DNA of 64,000 bases from Eubacterium sp. (GTDB taxonomy: Bacteria; Bacillota; Clostridia; Oscillospirales; Acutalibacteraceae), in NCBI GenBank assembly GCA_017446095.1, contig JAFSRN010000011.1:1-64000 (forward strand), written 5' to 3'. Position numbers and translations under genes: made by a program. A model generated the notes under the pieces. The model was not told where the DNA came from, ran no database searches, and saw only the letters and a list, made by a program, of their open reading frames with translations. Below, one piece after another: positions 43,605 to 51,917 of this stretch (its first letter is position 1; every line of letters starts with the position of its first letter).

Positions 43605-44630
43605 TTAGTCGATTTCCACAACCCAGCCTTCGGGTGCTTCGATTGTGCCCATCTGGATACCTGTGAGTGTGTCGTAAAGCTTTTTGGTAACGGGACCCAT
43701 TTCGTCCATACCTGACGGGAAGCAAATTTCCTCGCCGTGGTTAACAATCTTGCCGACTGGCGAAATAACTGCTGCCGTGCCGCAAAGACCGCATTCAGCC
43801 ATATCCTTAACCTCTTCAAGCGTAACTTCCCTGTGCTCTACTGTTAAGCCGAGATACTTTTCTGCCACAACCATAAGCGAGCGGCGTGTGATTGACGGAA
43901 GGATTGAGTTGCTTTTAGGTGTAACAATCTTGCCGTCCTTTGTAACAAACAGGAAGTTTGCGCCGCCTGTTTCCTCAACCTTTGTTCTGGTTGCAGGGTC
44001 AAGGTACATATTCTCGTCAAAGCCGTTGTTGTGCGCGTCTACGATATTGTAAAGCGACATAGCGTAGTTAAGACCTGCCTTGATGTGACCTGTGCCGTGA
44101 GGCGCTGCTCTGTCAAGGTCTGATACGCGGATAGTAATCGGCTTTGCGCCGCCCTTGAAGTAAGGGCCAACAGGTGTAACGAACATTCTGAACTGATATT
44201 CGTCAGCAGGCTTTACGCCGATAACAGCGTTTGAGCCGAACATAAACGGTCTGATGTAAAGCGTTGCGCCGCTGCCGTAAGGCGGAACCCATGCAGCGTT
44301 TGCCTTAACAACCTGCTTAACAGCCTCAATAAACTTATCCTCGGGGAAAACAGGCATCTCGAGTCTTTTGCAGGAATCAGCCATACGGCTTGCGTTGAGG
44401 TCGGGGCGGAAGCAAACGATTTTGCCGTCCTCTGTGGTGTAAGCCTTAAGTCCCTCAAAGCAGGTCTGCGCATACTGAAGCACGCCTGCGCACTCTGTCA
44501 TAGTGATTGTTGCGTCCTCGGTGAGCACACCCTCGTCCCACTTGCCGTCCTTGAAATTAGCCACAAATCTGTAATCTGTGGGCATATAAGCAAAGCCGAG
44601 TGAGCCCCAGTCAATATCTTTTTTCTGCAT
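43605..44630 (-). CDS. ilvE: Branched-chain amino acid aminotransferase
   Basis: This 341-residue PLP enzyme of fold type IV interconverts Leu, Ile and Val with their 2-oxo acids. Landmarks are YAQTCFEGLKAY, the RPFMFGSNAVIGV region, the PLP Lys region GHIKAGLNYAMSL and the E-T-G-G-A motif VEETGGANFLFV, typical of the larger BCAT type. It has its own promoter and terminator. SD AGGAGATG precedes the start. Confidence 0.95.
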   Translation of the reverse strand: MQKKDIDWGSLGFAYMPTDYRFVANFKDGKWDEGVLTEDATITMTECAGVLQYAQTCFEGLKAYTTEDGKIVCFRPDLNASRMADSCKRLEMPVFPEDKFIEAVKQVVKANAAWVPPYGSGATLYIRPFMFGSNAVIGVKPADEYQFRMFVTPVGPYFKGGAKPITIRVSDLDRAAPHGTGHIKAGLNYAMSLYNIVDAHNNGFDENMYLDPATRTKVEETGGANFLFVTKDGKIVTPKSNSILPSITRRSLMVVAEKYLGLTVEHREVTLEEVKDMAECGLCGTAAVISPVGKIVNHGEEICFPSGMDEMGPVTKKLYDTLTGIQMGTIEAPEGWVVEID

Positions 44631-44664
44631 AAAAATACATCTCCTTTAGTATGTTATACAAACA

Positions 44665-44693
44665 ATAATAGCACAATTGTCTGTCAATTTCAA
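44665..44693 (-). promoter_or_regulatory. ilvE promoter
   Basis: On the minus strand, TTGAAA (44688-44693), a 17-bp spacer and TATTAT (44665-44670) precede ilvE by about 35 bases. No T-box or leader-peptide structure is seen. Confidence 0.7.
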
Positions 44694-44754
44694 TAAAAAA
44701 TTACAGCGCTCGGCAATGTTTTATTAAGAGAATATAAAATTTAAAGGGTTGGTA

Positions 44755-44783
44755 TTGTTTTTAATAATCAGTTAAGTTATAAT
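44755..44783 (+). promoter_or_regulatory. ymdB operon promoter
   Basis: TTGTTT (44755-44760), a 17-bp spacer and TATAAT (44778-44783) lie 34 bases before the ymdB start. Confidence 0.75.
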
Positions 44784-44816
44784 ACTAATTTGAAGTAATA
44801 GAGGTAACGGTGAAGT

Positions 44817-45590
44817 ATGAACATTTTACTTATCGGCGACATTGTAGGCAAGCAGGGCTGCGAGTATTTAAGAGAGCAGTTGCCCGCCCTTAAGCGCGAT
44901 TATAACGCGGACATTGTTATTGCAAACGGCGAAAATTCGGCAGTCGGCAACGGCATAACACCGCAGAGCGCAAAATATATTTTTGACAGCGGCGTTGATG
45001 TTATAACGCTCGGCAACCATGCGCTTCGCCGCCCCGAAATCGCGGATTATCTGGAGGAAAACGACTGCATCATCAGACCTGAAAACTATCATCCCAGCGC
45101 GCCCGGACGCGGCTTTACCGTTGTTGACAAGGGCAGGTATCAGGTGCTTGTGGCAAATCTGCAGGGCGTTGTTTACCTTGATAATAACGAAAATCCGTTT
45201 GACGCGGCAGACCGCATTTTGCAGTACGCAGACGATAACGGCATAAAGTCCGTGCTGATTGACCTGCACGCGGAAGCAAGCAGCGAAAAACGCGCAATGG
45301 CATTTTACGTTGACGGCAGGGCGTCCGTACTCTTCGGCACGCACACGCACGTGCAGACGTCCGATGAGCAGATTATGCCAAACGGCACCGCGTACATCAC
45401 CGACTTGGGAATGACCGCGCCTTACTATTCCGTGCTCGGCGTAGACCCCGATATTATTATTCAGAAACTTAAAACAAACCTGCCTGTCAGGTTCAAAAAC
45501 CCTGACGGCCCGTGCGTTATGGAAGGCTGCTTTGTCAGCATTGACGAAAAAACGGGCAAGGCAGCGACTATAGAAAGGTTCAGACGATGA
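44817..45590 (+). CDS. ymdB: YmdB-family metallophosphoesterase
   Basis: This 257-residue protein (TIGR00282 family) hydrolyses cyclic nucleotides in related species and affects biofilm and sporulation decisions. Metal ligands: LIGDIVG (about 4-10), NGENS (about 38-42), LGNHA (about 65-69) and FGTHTHVQT. SD GAGGTAACGG precedes the start. It overlaps the next lipoprotein gene by ATGA. Confidence 0.93.
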   Translation: MNILLIGDIVGKQGCEYLREQLPALKRDYNADIVIANGENSAVGNGITPQSAKYIFDSGVDVITLGNHALRRPEIADYLEENDCIIRPENYHPSAPGRGFTVVDKGRYQVLVANLQGVVYLDNNENPFDAADRILQYADDNGIKSVLIDLHAEASSEKRAMAFYVDGRASVLFGTHTHVQTSDEQIMPNGTAYITDLGMTAPYYSVLGVDPDIIIQKLKTNLPVRFKNPDGPCVMEGCFVSIDEKTGKAATIERFRR

Positions 45591-47083
45591 CAAAGAAAAT
45601 TTTGTCCGTTTTGCTGACGTTAATAGCAATTGCAACCGCGCTTACGGCGTGCGCAGGCGGTAGCAAGCCGAACAACGCGCACAAGCTCGTGACGGAAATC
45701 ACAACCGAACACGCCACGGACACATCGGGCTTTAAGCTCAGCTACACGCAGGCAGATTCGCTGAATCCGTTCCTGACAAAAACGCTTAACAACCAGGTTG
45801 TGGAAACGCTTGTGTTTGATTCGCTTTTTGTGCTTGACGGCAACTTTGAGGCACAGCCCGCGATTGCCACAAGCTACGTTTATGACGACGCTAAAACGCT
45901 CAACGTAACTATCCCGAGCGGCATAGTGTTTTCCGACGGCAGCGCGCTGACGGCAAGCAGCGTTGTGTATTCGTTTGAGCAGGCAAAGTACTCGCCGCAC
46001 TGGCAGAGTATGCTGAGCGGCATCAGCAGCGCAACGGCGCTGAGCAGCACGGTGGTAAGCTTTAAGCTCAACCACCAAAACCCTGCCGCGCACAACCTGC
46101 TGACCTTTGCAATCGCAAACGGCGACAGCGACAAAAACGGCTTCCCCATAGGCAGCGGACGCTACAAGTTCAGCAAAGACAACGGCGCCGTGTACCTAAC
46201 TGTTAACAAAAAGCACGCGGACTTTAACCCGCACTTTACAAAGATTCCGCTTGTGAATATCCCTACTGCAGAGTCGATTGACAACGCGATTAACATCGGC
46301 AACATCAGCTACGCTTTTCGCGATATGAGCAGCGGCGGCGATGTTAAAATGAACAGCAACAAAAAGGCTGTTAACCTTACAAACCTTGTGTACATAGGCG
46401 CAAACAGCTACCTCGGCATAACCGCAAACAAGGATATACGCCGTGCGATTTCGCTGGCTATTGACCGCGACACTATTGTTAAAAGCGCATACCGCGGCTA
46501 TGCAAAAAGCGCAACCTCGCCGTTCCACCCGAACTCGAAGCTGGGCAGGGAGTCAGGCATTTTTGCCTCGTCTACCGATCTGGCTGCGGCAAAGCTTGCA
46601 ATAACGCAAAGCGGCGTTGAGAAGGATAACCTTAAGCTCGGTTTGCTTGTTAACAAAAATGCAGAGCGCACCGCAACGGCAAAGCTCGTTAAGCAGCAGC
46701 TTGAAGCCGTGGGCTTTGAGGTTGAAATTACGGAGATGAAGGCTGCCGATTACAAAACCTACGTGCAGTACGGACGTTTTGACATCTATATAGGCGAAAC
46801 GCGTATTCCCAGCGATATGAATATGCTCAGCTTTTTCGGTCAGAGCGGATCTACCAGATTCGGTATAGACCTGCAGAATTCCGAAACGGCGAAGAATTAC
46901 AAGAAATACCTTAACGGCAAGGGCGAAATAGGCAGCTTTGTACTCTCCTTTTCGCAGGAAATGCCGTTTATACCGGTGGTTTACAGGCAGGGAATGATAT
47001 GTTATTCGCGCTCGCTGCAGGGCGATATGCAGGGATATGCAGATAACTATTTTTCAAATATACAAGACTGGCACTATAATTAA
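45587..47083 (+). CDS. ABC transporter solute-binding lipoprotein (peptide/nickel family)
   Basis: This 498-residue protein has a lipoprotein signal (lipobox LTAC, Cys about 22) and the SBP family 5 fold: LNPFLTKTLNNQVVETLVFD near the N-terminus and a middle region with ISLAIDRDTIVKSAY. Such proteins bind oligopeptides or other solutes for import. No permease or ATPase genes follow, so it must use a transporter encoded elsewhere or act as a receptor. It is coupled to ymdB. Confidence 0.9.
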   Translation: MTKKILSVLLTLIAIATALTACAGGSKPNNAHKLVTEITTEHATDTSGFKLSYTQADSLNPFLTKTLNNQVVETLVFDSLFVLDGNFEAQPAIATSYVYDDAKTLNVTIPSGIVFSDGSALTASSVVYSFEQAKYSPHWQSMLSGISSATALSSTVVSFKLNHQNPAAHNLLTFAIANGDSDKNGFPIGSGRYKFSKDNGAVYLTVNKKHADFNPHFTKIPLVNIPTAESIDNAINIGNISYAFRDMSSGGDVKMNSNKKAVNLTNLVYIGANSYLGITANKDIRRAISLAIDRDTIVKSAYRGYAKSATSPFHPNSKLGRESGIFASSTDLAAAKLAITQSGVEKDNLKLGLLVNKNAERTATAKLVKQQLEAVGFEVEITEMKAADYKTYVQYGRFDIYIGETRIPSDMNMLSFFGQSGSTRFGIDLQNSETAKNYKKYLNGKGEIGSFVLSFSQEMPFIPVVYRQGMICYSRSLQGDMQGYADNYFSNIQDWHYN

Positions 47084-47098
47084 ACAGGAGGGCTTACT

Positions 47099-47455
47099 AT
47101 GATTAAGTTTGAAAATCCTAATGGTTATATTGAAATTACAAACAACTACTTTGCGCACCTTGTGGGCAACACCGCGCAGAGCTGCTTTGGCGTGACGAGA
47201 ATGGTTAACCCCAACCCGTACCACGCAATCAAGTCTGTTATCAAAAACAAGGTTGACGTTGATAACTCCAACCAGGGCGTTATAGTTAAAAGCGTTAACG
47301 GCGCGCTTGTAATCGACCTGCACATCGCAGTGAGCTACGGCGTGAACATCAACACGATTACGGACAGCATTGTAAACAAGGTACGCTACACGGTGGAATC
47401 CGCAACCGACCTTAAGGTATCGCAGGTTAACGTACACGTTGACGGACTTAACTAA
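47099..47455 (+). CDS. Asp23/Gls24-family envelope stress protein (YloU-like)
   Basis: This 118-residue protein has the Asp23 domain with KVDVDNSNQGVIVKSVNG and the C-terminal VSQVNVHVDGL. In Firmicutes this gene precedes the DAK-domain gene, as here. Asp23 proteins act near the membrane in cell-wall homeostasis. SD GGAGGG precedes the start. Confidence 0.9.
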   Translation: MIKFENPNGYIEITNNYFAHLVGNTAQSCFGVTRMVNPNPYHAIKSVIKNKVDVDNSNQGVIVKSVNGALVIDLHIAVSYGVNINTITDSIVNKVRYTVESATDLKVSQVNVHVDGLN

Positions 47456-47500
47456 CGCAAAATCACTAAATACTGATAGCATTTCGGAGGAAACAAAGAT

Positions 47501-49162
47501 ATGATAACAGGAATAATGTTCCGCGACGGAATTATTTCCGCTGCGAACAATATATCAAACAGCCGTCAGGCGGTAGACGCACTTAACATCTTCCCCGTTC
47601 CCGACGGCGACACAGGCACAAATATGTCAATGACCATAACTGCCGCTAAAAAGGAAGTTATGGGTATGAGCGACGACAGCACGCTGAGCGAGGTATCAAA
47701 GCGCTGTGCGTCTGCTCTGCTTCGCGGCGCAAGAGGTAACTCGGGCGTAATTCTGTCGCTTATTTTCAGAGGCTTTTCAAAGGCGTTTAAGGACGTTGAC
47801 GAAGCAAGCGGCAAGGACGTTGCAGCCGCTTTCCGCATGGGTATGGAAGCCGCATACAAGGCGGTTATGAAGCCGACCGAGGGCACAATCCTCACCGTTA
47901 TCCGCAAGGCTGCCGAGGCTGCCGAGGAAATGGCTGACACAAACGACGACCCGATTGAGGTTTGCTTTGCTGCGCTGCAGGCGGCAAGGGACGCGCTTGC
48001 AAAAACACCCGAGCAGCTGCCCGTGCTTAAAAAGGCAGGCGTGGTTGACGCCGGCGGTCAGGGACTTGTGCTGATTTTTGAAGGCTTTAACAGCGTGTTC
48101 GGTCACGACGCAATTGTTCAGCCGCTTGAGGGCTCGAGCGTTCAGCCCGTAAGCACGCCTGATAAATCCACAGTTGCCGAGGCAAGCGGCGACATTGAGT
48201 TCGGCTACTGCTCCGAATTCCTTATTGAGAGAACCAAGGACGCAAAGGAAACGGATTCCCTTAAACTGCGCGCTTATCTTGAATCGCTCGGCGACTGCGT
48301 TGTAGTCGTTGACGACGAGAGCATTATCAAGGTTCACGTTCACTCAAACTGCCCGGGCACGGTTATTCAGTCCGCGCTCAAATACGGTCAGCTTATCAAC
48401 ATAAAAATCGACAATATGCGCTATCAGCACCGCAACGCGGAGGTTGGCGTTAAAGAGGGCGAAGCGCCGATTGAGCCAAAAATCGCAGAGCCTGAAAACA
48501 AGTACGGCTTTGTTGCAGTTTGCGCAGGCGCAGGACTTGAGGAACTGTTTACCGACCTCGGCGCGGATGTTATAGTAAGCGGCGGTCAGACTATGAACCC
48601 GTCAACTGACGACATCCTTAACGCGATTATGCAGACTCCTGCAAAAACCGTGTTTGTGCTGCCCAACAACAAGAACATCATTATGGCGGCAGAGCAGGCA
48701 ATTCCGCTTGCAAACGACCGCGACGTAAGGGTTCTGCCCACCAAGACGATACCGCAGGGTATTTCCGCAATGCTGAGCTTTGACGACAGCGAGGACGCGG
48801 AAGCAAACCAGATGACCATGACGGAAATGGCAGGCGCGGTTGAAACGGGACAGGTAACCTTTGCCGCACGCGACAGCGAAATCGACGGCGAGCCAATCAA
48901 AAAAGGCGAGATTATGGGACTTTGCAACGGCAAGATTATGTTTACCGGCGCAGACCGCGAGGATATTGCCTTTAAGACGGTAAACAAGCTGTTTAAAAAG
49001 AGCCAGCACTCGCTTGTTACGCTTATCTACGGCGAGGGCGTGAGCGAGGAAGCCGCAGGCGACCTTGAAGAACGCCTTAAAAAGAAGTACAAAAACGATA
49101 TGGAAATCAGCGTGGTAAACGGCGGTCAGCCGATTTACTACTACATCATTTCGGTGGAATAA
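47501..49162 (+). CDS. fakA: DAK2-domain protein (FakA/YloV-like fatty acid kinase subunit)
   Basis: This 553-residue protein has an N-terminal DhaL/DAK2 domain with the ATP/Mg site PVPDGDTGTNM (about 31-41) and ARGNSGVILS, then a middle and a C-terminal domain of FakA type. FakA phosphorylates fatty acids presented by FakB (DegV) proteins. No fakB gene lies in the window. Order Gls24-fakA-recG is standard in Firmicutes. SD GGAGG precedes the start and the stop overlaps recG. Confidence 0.92.
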   Translation: MITGIMFRDGIISAANNISNSRQAVDALNIFPVPDGDTGTNMSMTITAAKKEVMGMSDDSTLSEVSKRCASALLRGARGNSGVILSLIFRGFSKAFKDVDEASGKDVAAAFRMGMEAAYKAVMKPTEGTILTVIRKAAEAAEEMADTNDDPIEVCFAALQAARDALAKTPEQLPVLKKAGVVDAGGQGLVLIFEGFNSVFGHDAIVQPLEGSSVQPVSTPDKSTVAEASGDIEFGYCSEFLIERTKDAKETDSLKLRAYLESLGDCVVVVDDESIIKVHVHSNCPGTVIQSALKYGQLINIKIDNMRYQHRNAEVGVKEGEAPIEPKIAEPENKYGFVAVCAGAGLEELFTDLGADVIVSGGQTMNPSTDDILNAIMQTPAKTVFVLPNNKNIIMAAEQAIPLANDRDVRVLPTKTIPQGISAMLSFDDSEDAEANQMTMTEMAGAVETGQVTFAARDSEIDGEPIKKGEIMGLCNGKIMFTGADREDIAFKTVNKLFKKSQHSLVTLIYGEGVSEEAAGDLEERLKKKYKNDMEISVVNGGQPIYYYIISVE

Positions 49163-51198
49163 TGGTTGAATTAAAAAGCAACGAATTAAGCAGTTACAAC
49201 ATTCAGTATATCAAGGGTGTTGGTGAAAAGCGTGCCCAACTTTTTAACAAGTTGGGCATTTATTCAGTGCGCGATTTAATCACATTTTATCCGCGTAAGT
49301 ACCAGGACTGGAGTAAGAACGTCAGCGTGCTTGACGCGCCCGAGGGCGAAGTTGTTGCCATAAAAGCCACTATGGTAACGCCCGTTAAGGAGTCGCTTAT
49401 CCGCAAGGGTATGACGCTTTACAAGTGCAATTTTTCCGACGGGCAAAACGTAATTCACGTTACGCTTTTTAACAACAAGTACCTTGCAAAGGCGCTGCGC
49501 ACGTTTGACGAATACATCCTTTACGGCAAGGTGGAAAAGAGCTTTACCTCGGCAAGTATGACTTCGCCGCAGATTGAAAAGCTTGAGGACGCAGACGGCA
49601 TACACCCGATTTACAGCGCTACGGATAAGCTTAATTCGCGTGCAATCGCAAAGGTTGTTAAGACCGCGCTTGACGCAATACCGCACATTGACGACACGCT
49701 GACGGAGGAAATCAGGCAGCGCTACAACCTGTGTTCGCTTGACTTTGCGATAAGGGAAATCCACTTCCCCACCGACTCAAAGAACATAGAAATCGCGCGG
49801 CACAGGCTGATTTTTGAAGAGCTGCTTACCCTGCAGCTCGGTCTGCTCAAACTCAAGGATAAAAAGGAAACGCAAAACGACCTGCAGCTTAAAACCGACT
49901 GCACCGACGAGTTTTGCGCCCTGCTGCCGTTTGAACTTACAAACGCGCAAAAGCGCACGATTGCCGAATGTGTTGCGGATATGCAAAGCGGCAACGCGAT
50001 GAACAGGCTTATACAGGGCGACGTGGGCTCGGGCAAAACGGCAGTCGCGGCGGCGGTTATGTACTCCGCGGTAAAAAGCGGCTACCAATGCGCGATGATG
50101 GCGCCTACGGAAATTCTGGCAACGCAGCACTTTGAGTCGCTGTCAAAGCTGTTTGACGGCACGGGGCTGCGCGTGGCGCTGCTGACAGGCTCAACAAAAG
50201 CAAAAGAAAAGCGCGAAATCAAAGCAGCGCTGATGGACGGCGAAATTGATATTATCATCGGCACGCACGCGCTTATACAGAACGACGTTGAGTTCAGAGA
50301 GCTTGCGCTTGTTGTGACCGACGAACAGCACCGCTTTGGCGTAGAGCAGCGCGCAACGCTTGCGATGAAGGGCAAAAATCCGCACCTTATGGTAATGAGC
50401 GCAACGCCTATTCCGCGCACACTCGGGCTGATTATCTACGGCGACCTTGACATAAGCATACTTGATGAGCTGCCGCCCGGCAGGCAGGAAATCCGCACCG
50501 ACGTTGTTACAAGCGCGTACCACAGCCGCATTTACAGCTTTATCAAAAAGGCGGTTGACGGCGGCAATCAGGCGTATATTGTCTGCTCGCTTGTTGACGA
50601 TAACGAAAGCGACCTTGTAAGCGCAAAAGAGTACGCCGAAGAACTGCAGACAAAGGTGTTTACAGGCTACAACCTCGGCTTGCTGCACGGCAAGATGAAG
50701 GCTAAGGAAAAGGACGCGGTTATGTCCGCTTTTGCACGCGGCGACGTGCAGATACTCGTAAGCACCACCGTTGTAGAGGTTGGCGTGGACGTGCCGAACG
50801 CCACGATTATGCTGATTGAAAATGCGGACAGGTTCGGACTTTCCGCCCTGCATCAGCTGCGCGGCAGAGTCGGCAGAGGCAGCGACAAATCGTACTGCAT
50901 ACTTGTAAGCGACAACAACGGCGACTCGGCAAAAGAGCGCCTGCAGGTGATGAAAAGCACTAACAACGGCTTTAAAATTGCCGATTACGACCTTAAGACA
51001 AGGGGTCCGGGCGACTTCTTCGGCAAGCGCCAGCACGGTCTGCCCAACCTGATTATTGCCGATATGCTCGGCGATATGGATACGCTCAAAGAGTGCCAGC
51101 AGTGCGCCGGGGAAATGCTGGAGGACGACATCCGCCTTGACAAGTACCCCGCCCTGTGCGAGAACATAAACAATATGTTCAGAAAGACTGATTATTAA
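49162..51198 (+). CDS. recG: ATP-dependent DNA helicase RecG
   Basis: This 678-residue helicase processes stalled forks and Holliday junctions. It has the wedge/OB domain (about 60-150), Walker A GDVGSGKTA (about 288-296), the DEQHRFG box and motif VI QLRGRVGRG. The length is normal. It starts at the last base of fakA and ends just before a strong terminator that separates it from the phage-like operon. Confidence 0.97.
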   Translation: MVELKSNELSSYNIQYIKGVGEKRAQLFNKLGIYSVRDLITFYPRKYQDWSKNVSVLDAPEGEVVAIKATMVTPVKESLIRKGMTLYKCNFSDGQNVIHVTLFNNKYLAKALRTFDEYILYGKVEKSFTSASMTSPQIEKLEDADGIHPIYSATDKLNSRAIAKVVKTALDAIPHIDDTLTEEIRQRYNLCSLDFAIREIHFPTDSKNIEIARHRLIFEELLTLQLGLLKLKDKKETQNDLQLKTDCTDEFCALLPFELTNAQKRTIAECVADMQSGNAMNRLIQGDVGSGKTAVAAAVMYSAVKSGYQCAMMAPTEILATQHFESLSKLFDGTGLRVALLTGSTKAKEKREIKAALMDGEIDIIIGTHALIQNDVEFRELALVVTDEQHRFGVEQRATLAMKGKNPHLMVMSATPIPRTLGLIIYGDLDISILDELPPGRQEIRTDVVTSAYHSRIYSFIKKAVDGGNQAYIVCSLVDDNESDLVSAKEYAEELQTKVFTGYNLGLLHGKMKAKEKDAVMSAFARGDVQILVSTTVVEVGVDVPNATIMLIENADRFGLSALHQLRGRVGRGSDKSYCILVSDNNGDSAKERLQVMKSTNNGFKIADYDLKTRGPGDFFGKRQHGLPNLIIADMLGDMDTLKECQQCAGEMLEDDIRLDKYPALCENINNMFRKTDY

Positions 51199-51224
51199 TA
51201 TTAATAACATTATTATTGAATTAC

Positions 51225-51256
51225 GGACCTCCCGACTTCGGGAGGTCTGTTTTTTG
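51225..51256 (+). terminator. recG terminator
   Basis: GACCTCCC/GGGAGGTC (51226-51247) with a 6-base loop is followed by TGTTTTTTG, 27 bases after recG. Confidence 0.92.
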
Positions 51257-51269
51257 TGTCCGAAAACAA

Positions 51270-51312
51270 AGGTCAAAAACAGTTTGACCTATGCAGGATT
51301 TCTGCATAAAAC
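51270..51312 (+). promoter_or_regulatory. Dyad-rich promoter/operator of the phage-like operon
   Basis: AGGTCAAA-5-TTTGACCT (51270-51290) is a perfect 8-bp dyad whose right arm contains the candidate -35 TTGACC (51284-51289). A second dyad, ATGCAG-5-CTGCAT, fills most of the 17-bp spacer (291-307 of the same kilobase), and the candidate -10 is TAAAAC (51307-51312). An AT-rich palindrome GCAAAAAAATATTTTTTTGC follows at about 51314-51333. This arrangement suggests control by a dimeric regulator not encoded in the window. Confidence 0.6.
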
Positions 51313-51382
51313 GGCAAAAAAATATTTTTTTGCAATTTTTACCGTCCAAATATGCGTAAATCGTGAATAAAAGTGCCGTTTT

Positions 51383-51560
51383 CCACCCTAATAGTGAAGG
51401 GGTTTGTTTGCGACCGCTGCCTGTGGCAGATGAAGGGAGCAATAAAAACTTCGTAGCGGTCTAAATTTTTCCGCCGCTCCAAGGCGAGAAAAATTTAGGG
51501 CACCGCCCGACGGGGAATGTTCCCAAATGCACACAGTGGGGATAACGCAAACGAAACTCT
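51383..51560 (+). ncRNA. Candidate structured RNA leader of the phage-like operon
   Basis: The segment folds readily by eye: GACCGCT/AGCGGTC (51412-51461) encloses CTG/CAG and GAAG/CTTC hairpins. TAAATTTTT/AAAAATTTA (51462-51497) encloses CGCC/GGCG. GGGC/GCCC (51498-51508) and GGGAA/TTCCC (51513-51524) follow directly. The helices are adjacent and nested as in a compact riboswitch-like RNA. It ends some 35 bases before the terminase gene and has no reading frame with a ribosome site. I do not recognise the class. Confidence 0.6.
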
Positions 51561-51593
51561 TCTACGGTAACACATCACGAAAGGAAGTCAAAA

Positions 51594-51917
51594 ATGGCAA
51601 GACGAAAAAAGAGCAAAAACGAAATTATTGAGGAGGGTCTGACGAAGCTTGCTACGGGTAACATTGCGGACGCGGTGTCGCTGCTGTACCTCAGCGATGA
51701 GGAAGCGATGGCGCAGCTGCCGAAGCTCAACCTGTTTAATGTAAGCGAAATCAAAAGACCGAAGGGCGGCGGACTTGAAATCAAGTTCTTTGACCGGATA
51801 AAAGCATTTGAACGGCTGAGAGAAAATGCCTGCGGCGAAAGAAGCGAAGAGCTTGGCTTTTATCAGGCACTTGAAAACAGTATTGAAAACGCAGAGGGGC
51901 GGAATCCCGACATATGA
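51594..51917 (+). CDS. Short phage terminase small subunit-like protein
   Basis: The 107-residue protein starts at an ATG with AAAGGAAG upstream. Its segment GGGLEIKFFDRIKAFERL resembles the C-terminal part of XtmA-type small terminases, which bind the large subunit. Typical XtmA proteins are over twice as long and begin with a helix-turn-helix DNA-binding domain; none is visible here. The small terminase normally selects the packaging site on phage DNA, so loss of that domain would favour non-specific packaging (inference). Four-base overlap with the large terminase gene. Confidence 0.7.
   Translation: MARRKKSKNEIIEEGLTKLATGNIADAVSLLYLSDEEAMAQLPKLNLFNVSEIKRPKGGGLEIKFFDRIKAFERLRENACGERSEELGFYQALENSIENAEGRNPDI

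Noticed and set aside
43374..43715. Plus-strand reading frame with Asp-Ile/Leu repeats
   Set aside because: It is the translation of the GATATA microsatellite and the ilvE terminator running into antisense ilvE; it has no ribosome site.
50191..51276. Long minus-strand frame opposite recG
   Set aside because: Antisense shadow caused by codon bias; recG is full length with all motifs.
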